Below are positions 1-5,202 of a DNA stretch of 5,202 nt, piece after piece (within the stretch, counting starts at the first letter, position 1; every line of letters starts with the position of its first letter). The notes beneath the pieces are model-generated. The model did not search any database and was not told where the DNA came from. It saw nothing but the letters and a program-made list of their open reading frames with translations. The stretch comes from Cyanobacteria bacterium UBA8156 (GTDB lineage: Bacteria; Cyanobacteriota; Cyanobacteriia; Pseudanabaenales; Pseudanabaenaceae), in contig DMPD01000152.1 of assembly GCA_003456125.1 (NCBI GenBank), positions 1 through 5,202 of the forward strand, given 5' to 3'. The position numbers and the translations under genes were made by a program.

Positions 1-732
1 CAAGGGTCGCCCGTCCAGTTTTTCCCAGGGAAACGGCACCGCGGGGCGATCGCCCGGTTGATGGTAGGGCCCCGTAAAGTAAAAATGCGGCGGCCAATGG
101 GCCCGAGGAAACTCCAGGGCCGGCGGCTCCTGGCACAAAATCAAGCGGGGGGAATTGTAGGAAGTTTCGGGGGGGAGTCCCCATTGCTGCCGATACCGGG
201 CCCGTAACTGAAACAGCCGCCGCCCCAACGGCGAGCCGATCGCCCTCACCAACCGATGGGCCAGGCGCGATCGCCAGGAAGGTCGGTAGGGCCAGGGCAA
301 AAACACCGGCGGCACATCGGGATCGGGATCGATCGGCAACGCACTGCAGACCGTCGCAAAGGGCAAACCCAAATGCGCCGCCACCGTGCCCCCCTCCGGC
401 GACAACTGATCCACCACCAAGGCTGTCACGTTTTCCGCTTGCAGGATGGCGGGGGCCGCCGCCAAGAACGTTTCGGCCACCCGATAAAACCACCGCAACG
501 TGAGCAACACCGCCGGAATGCCCTGGGTGCGCCCCAGTTGCTCCAAGAGAGCCGCACTGGGCAGGTCTCCCACCGCCACAAACCGGAGACCCGCCGCCTC
601 AATTTTGGGACGGGCATCGGGCAAGCCGAAATAGGTGACCCGGTGACCCCGCCGTTGCAGTTCCCGGCCCAGTGGGATCATGGTGTGGAGATGGCCCGTT
701 TCCGCCGGACAACACAACCCAAAATGCTTCAC
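1..732 (-). CDS. MGT/GT1-like glycosyltransferase, N-terminal part (3' end beyond the window)
   Basis: This is the first 244 residues of a GT-B fold glycosyltransferase of the GT1/MGT (UDP-glycosyltransferase) type, the group that includes zeaxanthin glucosyltransferase. The N-terminus (residues 4-51) has the family pattern of a first beta strand, GHLHTMIPLGRELQRRGH (13-30), VTYFGLPD (32-39) and AAGLRF (46-51). The frame ends in the interdomain linker, with FTGPYHQPGDRPAVPFPWEKL at about 219-239. The C-terminal nucleotide-sugar-binding domain lies outside the window, so the donor sugar cannot be judged. No signal peptide is visible, and a cytoplasmic or membrane-face enzyme is expected. The start is GTG at 732-730, preceded by AGGGA (738-742) with five spacer bases. 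It begins 8 bases after the FkbM methyltransferase stop, so the two genes are probably cotranscribed. The acceptor is unknown; a carotenoid or lipid is the usual kind for relatives, but that is inference. Confidence 0.88.
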   Translation of the reverse strand, partial: MKHFGLCCPAETGHLHTMIPLGRELQRRGHRVTYFGLPDARPKIEAAGLRFVAVGDLPSAALLEQLGRTQGIPAVLLTLRWFYRVAETFLAAAPAILQAENVTALVVDQLSPEGGTVAAHLGLPFATVCSALPIDPDPDVPPVFLPWPYRPSWRSRLAHRLVRAIGSPLGRRLFQLRARYRQQWGLPPETSYNSPRLILCQEPPALEFPRAHWPPHFYFTGPYHQPGDRPAVPFPWEKLDGRPL

Positions 733-740
733 AATTTTCC

Positions 741-1568
741 CTAAAAATTGGGATCGGTGGTGAATACCATATCAAACAGCGCCGCGGGGTAAACCTCATC
801 GGTCGCCAGGCGCTGGGGGCGGGGCCCCAACACGTAGCCGGTGTAGCCCAATTCCTGCAACGGTCGCCGCACATCCATTTGCGAAAACCCCAACTTTGCC
901 AAGCCGAATTGATTCACTTCCAGGATCACCACCGGCGGCCGCCACCGCGCTAGGGTGGCCTGCGCCCCGGCCAAGACCAAGGGTTCTGCCCCCTCCGTAT
1001 CGATTTTCAGGAGCCGCAGGGGCGGCCCCTCCGCCGTTAACAAAGAATCCAGGGGGCGCATCGGTGCGGTGGCCTGCCGCGGGGTCTGGGCACTTTGCTG
1101 GTTAAAGGGATGCGCGCCCACATCCCACAGGGCGTGGCCGCCATCGTTGTCGGCATTCACAAAAAACGAGATTTCGCCGCAGCGATCGCCAATGGCCCCC
1201 AAAACCGGATCCACCTGGGTAAAACCGTTGATTTGCAGGTGATAGCTCAGGCGCTGGAAATTGGGCAAAGACAATTCACAGGCCAAGACCCGACCGGTTT
1301 CCCCCACCAACGCCGCCGCCAACAGGGTGTAGTAGCCGACGTGGGCCCCCACATCCACCGCCCGATCGCCCGGCCGCAGGTACCGTGCAAACAAAAGACT
1401 GGTAGCCGGTTCATAGAGTTGGTTGTGGGTCAGGGCCTGCCACAGCAGCCCCTGGGTAAACTCCTGGGGGTTCAGGAAGAATTGGAGGGTAAAGGGGGGG
1501 CAATCGCCCGGGGCAAAGGCGATTTTCACCGGCTGGCCGGCCAGCGTGACCGGGGTTACATCCGTCAT
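741..1568 (-). CDS. FkbM-family SAM-dependent methyltransferase
   Basis: A complete 275-residue protein. Residues 71-81 (VDVGAHVGYYT) form the SAM-binding glycine motif of class I methyltransferases. Glu98 in ACELSLPNFQRL is in the position of the acidic residue that holds the SAM ribose. LLKIDTEGAEPLVLAGA (186-202) and VVILEVN (213-219) are the hallmark FkbM motifs. FkbM enzymes typically O-methylate hydroxyls on sugars or natural products, and a sugar or glycolipid acceptor is suggested here by the adjacent glycosyltransferase. Length is normal for the family and there is no signal peptide. The start is ATG at 1568-1566, with AAGG (1578-1581 on the complement) nine bases upstream; the spacer includes seven consecutive C. 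A second run of seven C lies in the coding region at 1494-1500 (around residues 23-25). The gene is first in a two-gene unit and diverges from the YbjN gene across 80 bases. Confidence 0.93.
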   Translation of the reverse strand: MTDVTPVTLAGQPVKIAFAPGDCPPFTLQFFLNPQEFTQGLLWQALTHNQLYEPATSLLFARYLRPGDRAVDVGAHVGYYTLLAAALVGETGRVLACELSLPNFQRLSYHLQINGFTQVDPVLGAIGDRCGEISFFVNADNDGGHALWDVGAHPFNQQSAQTPRQATAPMRPLDSLLTAEGPPLRLLKIDTEGAEPLVLAGAQATLARWRPPVVILEVNQFGLAKLGFSQMDVRRPLQELGYTGYVLGPRPQRLATDEVYPAALFDMVFTTDPNF

Positions 1569-1581
1569 GGGGGGGTACCTT
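1569..1581 (-). promoter_or_regulatory. Ribosome binding site of the methyltransferase with a seven-C spacer
   Basis: Reading the minus strand, AAGG (1581-1578) is followed by TA, then seven C (1575-1569), directly against the ATG. The homopolymer makes up most of the Shine-Dalgarno-to-start spacer, so slipped-strand length changes would alter spacing and possibly translation. The site supports the ATG at 1568 as the true start. Confidence 0.5.
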
Positions 1582-1648
1582 AAAAGAAAGACAGGGACGA
1601 TACCGGTCTGTTGTACAGTGAGGGTGTTTGCGTTTGGCGGGAGACGTT
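1569..1648. promoter_or_regulatory. Divergent intergenic region, probable back-to-back promoters
   Basis: These 80 bases separate the starts of the methyltransferase (minus) and the YbjN-domain protein (plus), so promoters for both units should lie here or just inside the neighbouring coding ends. The best plus-strand -10-like hexamer I see is TACAGT (1614-1619, four of six consensus matches), with no good -35 at the right distance. On the minus strand TATCGT (complement of 1597-1602) is equally weak. A small inverted repeat CTGT-TGT-ACAG (1609-1619) and the palindrome ACCGGT (1602-1607) could be operator-like, but both are short. The functional call rests on gene arrangement, not on strong motifs. 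Confidence 0.4.
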
Positions 1649-2095
1649 ATGACCGGTACTACGGAATTGCTGACCGACTTCGACATCAACGATACCTTAA
1701 ACCATGCGGCCACCATCCAAACGGTGATTACCAGCATGGACCCCGACAAAACCGCTGTGGTCAATCAAACCAACAACACCTGGAAATTTAAGTACGGTAC
1801 GGTGGAAGTGGTGGTCAACATTACCGGCGAAGAGCCAACGGATATTTTTACGGTTTTTTCCCAGGTATTGACCTACCCGGTTAAAGACGAAGCCCGCTTG
1901 CTGAAGCTGTTGCTGGAGAAAAACGCCACCGAAACCATGGAAGCCCGTTACGCCATTCAAGACGGTCAGGTTTTGGTGTTGGCTTCGCGGTCGGTGGAAG
2001 ACCTGTCTGCCGCCGAAATTTCGCGCATTATCACCATTGTGGCGTCGATCGCCGACGAGGTGGATGAACCCCTCCAACAAGAGTTTGCCGCCTGA
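1649..2095 (+). CDS. YbjN-domain protein (type III secretion chaperone-like fold)
   Basis: A complete 148-residue soluble, acidic protein resembling the YbjN-domain proteins common in cyanobacteria. These share the alpha/beta fold of type III secretion chaperones, and their molecular role is mostly undefined. The visible pattern fits: an N-terminal helix, strands TWKFKYGTVEVVVNIT (44-59), a central helix around 62-75 followed by the conserved-looking YPV (76-78), helix DEARLLKLLLEKN (80-92), strand pair ARYAIQDGQVLVLASRSV (99-116), and a C-terminal helix LSAAEISRIITIVASIADEV (119-138). No signal peptide or membrane segment is present. The start is ATG at 1649 with GGGAG (1639-1643) five bases upstream; an upstream in-frame TTG at 1628 lacks such a site. 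It is the first gene of the three-gene plus-strand operon, and its last 32 bases overlap the next gene. No specific function is assigned; a chaperone or adaptor role is only an inference from fold. Confidence 0.82.
   Translation: MTGTTELLTDFDINDTLNHAATIQTVITSMDPDKTAVVNQTNNTWKFKYGTVEVVVNITGEEPTDIFTVFSQVLTYPVKDEARLLKLLLEKNATETMEARYAIQDGQVLVLASRSVEDLSAAEISRIITIVASIADEVDEPLQQEFAA
2057..2066 (+). promoter_or_regulatory. Ribosome binding site and start choice for the lipoate ligase-like gene
   Basis: GAGG (2057-2060) lies just three bases before the ATG at 2064, inside the YbjN coding region. The spacing is short but it is the only ATG in frame upstream of the conserved RLIPYQEHTG segment. An in-frame TTG at 2085 is the main alternative start. 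The next in-frame ATG (before AIDAWLF) would remove conserved sequence. Reading through from the YbjN gene would supply ribosomes here by coupling. Confidence 0.4.
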
Positions 2096-2816
2096 GGGGA
2101 CGACCGTCCGGCTGATTCCCTACCAAGAACACACCGGCGCCCAAGCCATGGCGATCGATGCCTGGCTGTTTCGGGTTTGGGGCCCCCAACACCAGCGGCC
2201 GGTGTTGCGATTTTACGGTTGGCAAACCCCCGCCCTCTCCCTTGGTTTCCACCAAGACCCCCTACCGGCGGTGACCCTGCCCCAGGTGAAACGGCCGACG
2301 GGGGGGCGGGCGATCCTGCACGGTGAGGATCTTTGCTATGCGGTGGTGGCTCCGGCCCGGGGGCGATCGCGCCTGGCCAACTACCAGCACTTCTGTCGGT
2401 TTTTGACGGTGGGGCTAGCCCACTGGGGTTTGACGGCGGTTTTTGGCACGGAAAAAGAGCCGCCAGCCTCCCCCAATTGTTTTGCCGGTACCAGTCCGGC
2501 GGATTTGCAGGTAGCCGGTCGCAAATTGGTGGGCAGTGCCCAGTCCCAACGGCGGGATTGGGTGTTGCAACACGGATCGGTGCAGCGGGTGCCCGATCGC
2601 CCCCGATGGCAGGAAATTTTGGGGCAAGCCCCGGCGGGTCTCGACGAGTGGTTGCAGCCGGTGCCCTCCCCCCAGGCGATCGCTGCGGTGTTGGCCGCCG
2701 CCGCCGCGACCACCTACAGTTGGGAGTTGGCGGAAGAGCCCCTGACGATGGCAGAATGGTCGGAAATTGTCCTGTGGGAAGAACAATGGCGGATGCAGAC
2801 CTCCTCGAAGTATTGA
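2064..2816 (+). CDS. Lipoate-protein ligase / LipM-like octanoyltransferase family protein
   Basis: A 250-residue member of the BPL_LplA_LipB fold family, which transfers lipoyl or octanoyl groups to lysines of lipoyl domains (for example pyruvate dehydrogenase E2 or glycine cleavage H protein). Visible motifs are RLIPYQEHTG..MAIDAWL (16-35), the substrate-binding loop RPTGGRAILH (77-86), and GRKLVGSAQ (152-160), whose Lys154 matches the conserved family lysine; VLQHGSVQ (167-174) follows. Cys139 in NCF, 15 residues before Lys154, is placed like the catalytic cysteine of LipM-type octanoyltransferases. This suggests an acyl-enzyme transferase rather than an ATP-dependent ligase, but only comparison with family members would settle that. 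It is cytoplasmic, with no signal peptide. It overlaps the YbjN gene by 32 bases and the following peptidase gene by 31, implying translational coupling. The seven-G run 2300-2306 encodes part of the TGG motif. Confidence 0.85.
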   Translation: MNPSNKSLPPEGTTVRLIPYQEHTGAQAMAIDAWLFRVWGPQHQRPVLRFYGWQTPALSLGFHQDPLPAVTLPQVKRPTGGRAILHGEDLCYAVVAPARGRSRLANYQHFCRFLTVGLAHWGLTAVFGTEKEPPASPNCFAGTSPADLQVAGRKLVGSAQSQRRDWVLQHGSVQRVPDRPRWQEILGQAPAGLDEWLQPVPSPQAIAAVLAAAAATTYSWELAEEPLTMAEWSEIVLWEEQWRMQTSSKY

Positions 2817-4588
2817 CCTACCCCGCCGAAACCGAAATCAATGTGCCGGTGGTGATTCAGGGGCGCTATAACCCCGATCGCATTGTGCGGGTAGCGGCGA
2901 TCGCCGAGGATCGGTTTCCGCTGAAGGTATTGCAAACGCCGGCCACGGGCCTCTGGGAAATTCCCGCCAACAACGGCTTTCAGCAGGCGGGGTTACGGTG
3001 GTTTCGGGTACAGGGTTTTGACCAAAACGAGGTCTTGCTCGACGATGACCTATTTCGGATTGTGGTGCGGCCGCCGGCCCTGACGTTTACCCTGCGTGCC
3101 GATACGGTGTTCAAGGCCAGTACCAGCGATTCCCGGTTGTTGCCGGATGGACAAAAAGTAGATCTCAAGGCCGGTACCGTGTTGCGGGCCTATCGGTACG
3201 GAGCGATCGACAACCATTTCAAGGTGTACCTCACGGAACCGGTACCCCCCGTCGGCGATTTCGGCTATTTGTGGCAACCCCATGTGGAGGTGACGCTGCC
3301 GTGGACGTTGCGCTGCGAAGTCGATACCTGGTTCGGGATTGACCCCTTGCCCCCCGAAGATTTGCCGAGCGATCGCCGGGTGGCCCTACCGGCCGGAACG
3401 ATTTTGAATGTCCTCAGCCACAGCAGCCAGGGGAACTACGTGCGGGTGCAGTTGGCCCAACCTCTGGCCCCCGTCGGCCCCGAAGGCTTCTTGCGGCGGC
3501 AGGGCCTGACCCTTTCCCGCCTCGGCGAAACCCTGTACCTATCGCCGTTGCCGGAGGTGCCCCTGGCCGATGCCACCCTGCAAATTACCCAACGTACCTT
3601 TTTCAAGCGCACGACCGACCAGGCGGGCCAGCTCCCCGAAAGCGATCGCGCATTGTTGGAGCCGGGGGCCCGCTATCCGGTGTTGGCCTACAGTTGCGAG
3701 CGGGGGCATTTTCGGGTGCGGTTGGCGGAAACGGTGCCCCCCGTCGGCCGGGAAGGGTTTTTCTTTGCCCAACACGTGTTGTTGACCCGCAACGGGCAAC
3801 CCATCCCCTACGACCCCAATTTGCGGGTGTTGACGGCCCGGCGGAACACGTTCTTCAAGAAATATCCCCTGGATACCCAGGTGTTGGATCGGAGCGATCG
3901 CGTGGAATTGTTGGCCGGTCAAACCTGCGGCGTGCTCGACTACGCCTTGGCCAAAGACCATGTGCGGGTGACCCTCGCCACGGGTCTGCCGCCGGTGGGC
4001 GATCGCGGTTATGTGTATAGACCCCACGTGCAATTGCAGCAGGGGGAACGTACCATCAGCCTCCAACCGGAGCGGCGGGTATTGGGGGTGGTGTATTTTT
4101 CGCAGCGGGACAATCCCCGCGACCCGCTGGTGACCTGCAACGTCACCACCATTGCCATGGTGTTGTACTTTCACGGGGTACGGCCCCGCCAGCGGGGCAC
4201 CCAGCTCGAAGACGAGTTGTACCAGTGGATTATCGAACGTCACGGGCGATCGGCACGGGGTGACAACAGCGTTTTGCAGCGGTTGTACTACGCCTACGGC
4301 TTTCGGGGGGGCTTCAACACCAATCGGACTTGGGCCCAAATTCGCCACGAAATTGACCAGGGGCGGCCGGTGGCGATCGGCGGTCAATTTGTGCGCAGCC
4401 CCGCCGGCCACATCGTCTGTGTGGTTGGGTACACCCGCGAAGGTTTGATTGTGCATGACCCCTACGGCGATGCCCGCACCGGCTACAGCGTCACCGAGGG
4501 GCCCGCTTTGTTGTATACCTACCGCTTTCTGACCCAGGAACTGGTGGGGGACGGCACCACCTGGGCCCATTTCATCCTGCCAAACTAG
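2786..4588 (+). CDS. Four SH3-like repeats fused to a C39-like cysteine peptidase
   Basis: A complete 600-residue protein. Residues 1-97 look like an Ig-like beta-sandwich (strands around 18-40, LWEIP at 56-60, RWFRVQGFD at 71-79). Four imperfect repeats of about 70 residues follow at about 99-169, 173-244, 263-333 and 346-417. Each ends in a P-P/A-PVG-x-x-G-aromatic/F signature and resembles an SH3-like beta barrel. Residues 431-600 form a peptidase C39-like (papain-fold) domain. Gln440 in YFSQRDN fits the oxyanion residue, Cys451 in VTCNVTTIAMVL the nucleophile, His542 in SPAGHIVCVVGY the general base, and Asp558 in IVHDPYGD the third residue. C39 domains of this stand-alone kind cleave peptides or act as amidases; the substrate here is unknown. 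The N-terminus (MADADLLEVLTY) is not a signal peptide, which is odd for a repeat-plus-hydrolase protein. The start is ATG 2786 with GGGAAG (2776-2781) four bases upstream, overlapping the preceding gene by 31 bases. Confidence 0.85.
   Translation: MADADLLEVLTYPAETEINVPVVIQGRYNPDRIVRVAAIAEDRFPLKVLQTPATGLWEIPANNGFQQAGLRWFRVQGFDQNEVLLDDDLFRIVVRPPALTFTLRADTVFKASTSDSRLLPDGQKVDLKAGTVLRAYRYGAIDNHFKVYLTEPVPPVGDFGYLWQPHVEVTLPWTLRCEVDTWFGIDPLPPEDLPSDRRVALPAGTILNVLSHSSQGNYVRVQLAQPLAPVGPEGFLRRQGLTLSRLGETLYLSPLPEVPLADATLQITQRTFFKRTTDQAGQLPESDRALLEPGARYPVLAYSCERGHFRVRLAETVPPVGREGFFFAQHVLLTRNGQPIPYDPNLRVLTARRNTFFKKYPLDTQVLDRSDRVELLAGQTCGVLDYALAKDHVRVTLATGLPPVGDRGYVYRPHVQLQQGERTISLQPERRVLGVVYFSQRDNPRDPLVTCNVTTIAMVLYFHGVRPRQRGTQLEDELYQWIIERHGRSARGDNSVLQRLYYAYGFRGGFNTNRTWAQIRHEIDQGRPVAIGGQFVRSPAGHIVCVVGYTREGLIVHDPYGDARTGYSVTEGPALLYTYRFLTQELVGDGTTWAHFILPN
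3080..4036 (+). repeat. Four tandem SH3-like protein repeats (coding)
   Basis: The repeat units lie at about 3080-3292, 3302-3517, 3572-3784 and 3821-4036 within the peptidase gene. Their closing signatures read VPPVGDFGY, LAPVGPEGF, VPPVGREGF and LPPVGDRGY. At DNA level the shared 11-mer CCCCCGTCGGC occurs at 3246-3256, 3468-3478 and 3738-3748, while the fourth unit has diverged to CCGCCGGTGGGC. Units 3 and 4 also share TFFK near their start and unit 1 has VFK there. The overall divergence indicates old duplications. A binding or wall/ligand-recognition role is inferred from SH3-like folds only. Confidence 0.75.
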
Positions 4589-4758
4589 GAGTGTTGCCAA
4601 TCTATGCCCACCCTAAATCCAAACTTGTGCACCTGCAAAAGGGACCTGCTCCCATGCTCTGTTGCTTAGAGTGGATTGGTTTTCTACCTGTCTCCCCGCG
4701 GTAGAGGTGTTATGGCTTTGAGGCGAGCGGATTGGAATCCTTGGCAGTTGAAAGAGTG
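4589..4758. other. Intergenic region between convergent genes
   Basis: These 170 bases lie between the end of the peptidase gene (plus) and the end of the AT-rich minus-strand open frame. I see no tRNA, no convincing intrinsic terminator and no supported gene. The best structure is a six-base inverted repeat TCTACC (4683-4688) / GGTAGA (4700-4705) with an 11-base loop and no T tract after it on either strand. A short GGGA...TCCC pair near 4640-4654 is weaker still. Base composition falls from the GC-rich operon toward the AT-rich tail across this interval. Confidence 0.5.
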
Positions 4759-5202
4759 TTACCAAAGCGGTTTGTTTAGCAACAATTTCACTAGAAAAAA
4801 GCGTATCGAAGTACGTAACAAGCCTAACAAAGCTTCTATCAAAAAATTCGCCACACGAACGAAAGTTGCTTTCGGTTTGGATTCTTCGGTTGTTACAGAA
4901 ACACACTCTAAACCGGGGAAGAGTTTTTCTGGTGTGCTGGAATCCTCAAAATAATTTATTGTGTCTACGTTCGATTTGGATTCTTTGATTTTTGAAGAAA
5001 CAAAATCTGAATTGTGATCTAGATTTTCTGGCTTACTAGAATCGTCAAGATGATTTATTTTGTCTCCTTTATTGGATTGCTCGGAAAATAGGGATTGTAT
5101 CCATGTCAACAATGTAGACTCTACCCAAGGAGCAATGAAGATGGCGATACTAAGTTCCAGCAAAAAATCGAAGACAGCATGAATATAGTCGTTTCGGATA
5201 GA
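4759..5202 (-). CDS. Hypothetical membrane-associated protein with tandem repeats (5' end beyond the window)
   Basis: An open frame of 147 codons ends at TAA 4761-4759 and is still open at the right edge, so the true start is probably outside; the only in-window candidate starts, such as TTG at 5163, lack a clear Shine-Dalgarno sequence. I do not recognise the family. The visible order is a hydrophobic segment (LELSIAIFIAPWVESTLLTWI, about 5163-5101), a charged Ser/Asp/Glu/Lys-rich stretch holding two 33-residue tandem repeats, and a second hydrophobic, Arg/Lys-dotted segment (roughly FLIEALLGLLRTSIRFFLV, 4840-4780) before a short tail. This layout suggests two membrane-associated segments joined by a soluble repeat linker. 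The region is much more AT-rich than its neighbours and has no HIP1 site, suggesting acquisition or weak constraint. It converges on the peptidase operon. A competing plus-strand frame exists at 4712-4954, so the coding call is moderate. Confidence 0.5.
   Translation of the reverse strand, partial: SIRNDYIHAVFDFLLELSIAIFIAPWVESTLLTWIQSLFSEQSNKGDKINHLDDSSKPENLDHNSDFVSSKIKESKSNVDTINYFEDSSTPEKLFPGLECVSVTTEESKPKATFVRVANFLIEALLGLLRTSIRFFLVKLLLNKPLW
4867..5064 (-). repeat. Two tandem 99-base imperfect direct repeats
   Basis: Unit 1 is 5064-4966 and unit 2 is 4965-4867, read on the minus strand. The period is exactly 99 bases (33 codons), so frame is preserved. Translated, 14 of 33 positions are identical, including D-x-I-N at the start, DSS-x-PE in the middle, VS, and ESK near the end. 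At DNA level the match is easy to see on the plus strand, where TTTGGATTCTT recurs at 4876 and 4975. A degenerate partial third copy may precede unit 1, since TTGGATTGCTCGG at 5072-5084 resembles TTGGATTCTTCGG at 4877-4889. Confidence 0.75.

Larger units (their letters stand above)
46..4006. repeat. HIP1 octamers GCGATCGC (10 dispersed copies)
   Basis: The palindrome GCGATCGC occurs at 46-53, 267-274, 1182-1189, 2363-2370, 2676-2683, 2897-2904, 3369-3376, 3642-3649, 3894-3901 and 3999-4006. All copies are inside coding sequence. By chance about one per 65 kb would be expected at even base composition, so this density marks a cyanobacterial HIP1-rich genome. None occurs between 4007 and 5202. 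Confidence 0.93.

Noticed and set aside
256..744. Plus-strand 162-codon frame antisense to the glycosyltransferase
   Set aside because: It is an Arg/Gln/His-rich composition without motifs, opposite a clear glycosyltransferase; treated as a shadow frame.
2333..2785. N-terminal extension of the peptidase frame upstream of ATG 2786
   Set aside because: The frame is open but the translation is low-complexity Gly/Pro/Arg and lies wholly inside the lipoate ligase-like gene. ATG 2786 has a Shine-Dalgarno sequence and begins the recognisable protein.
3539..4600. Long minus-strand open frame (353 codons) antisense to the peptidase gene
   Set aside because: It is rich in Gly, Pro, His and Gln with no domain pattern, while the plus strand here encodes clear repeats and a C39 domain. 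It is best explained as a shadow of GC-rich codon use.
4604..4669. 21-residue cysteine-containing microORF after the peptidase gene
   Set aside because: The nearest Shine-Dalgarno-like AGGAG is 12 bases away, there is no recognisable homology, and ORFs this short occur by chance.
4683..4705. Possible terminator hairpin TCTACC/GGTAGA
   Set aside because: The stem is only six base pairs with an 11-base loop, and there is no T tract on either side.
4712..4954. Plus-strand 80-codon open frame with a plausible GAGG site before ATG 4712
   Set aside because: It opposes the minus-strand frame that spans the whole tandem repeat without stops and has hydrophobic segments. The plus frame stops partway through the repeats. 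It remains the main alternative.
4867..5064. The 99-base repeats as a CRISPR array
   Set aside because: There are only two adjacent units that diverge along their length, with no short conserved repeat separated by unique spacers. They behave as in-frame protein-coding repeats.

Overview
The window looks like chromosomal DNA from a GC-rich cyanobacterium. The main evidence is the octamer GCGATCGC (HIP1, over-represented in many cyanobacterial genomes), which I count ten times between positions 46 and 4006. Variants such as CCGATCGCC are also common. The protein families present (an MGT-type glycosyltransferase, a YbjN-domain protein, a lipoate ligase/octanoyltransferase-like protein) fit this. 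I cannot assign a genus.

Layout: positions 1-1568 hold a tight two-gene minus-strand unit, an FkbM-family methyltransferase followed 8 bases later by a GT1/MGT-like glycosyltransferase that runs off the left edge. An 80-base intergenic region (1569-1648) separates this from a divergent plus-strand unit of three genes: a YbjN-domain protein (1649-2095), a lipoate ligase/octanoyltransferase-like protein (2064-2816) and a 600-residue protein with four SH3-like repeats and a C-terminal C39-like cysteine peptidase domain (2786-4588). These three genes overlap by 32 and 31 bases, so they are probably one translationally coupled operon. The region from 4589 rightwards changes character. It is AT-rich (hand count 17 G/C in 60 bases at 4981-5040, against 40 in 60 at 3481-3540) and has no HIP1 octamer. 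It carries one convergent minus-strand open frame (4759 to beyond 5202) encoding a hydrophobic-hydrophilic-hydrophobic protein of unknown family with two 33-residue tandem repeats.

Working together: the methyltransferase and glycosyltransferase could successively decorate one sugar-bearing lipid, carotenoid or glycan (inference). In the plus-strand operon, lipoate/octanoate attachment and a YbjN chaperone-like fold sit beside a stand-alone papain-like protease of unknown target. That combination, mainly the repeat-C39 protein, is the least explained part of the window. I saw no CRISPR array, tRNA, rRNA, insertion sequence or convincing intrinsic terminator.
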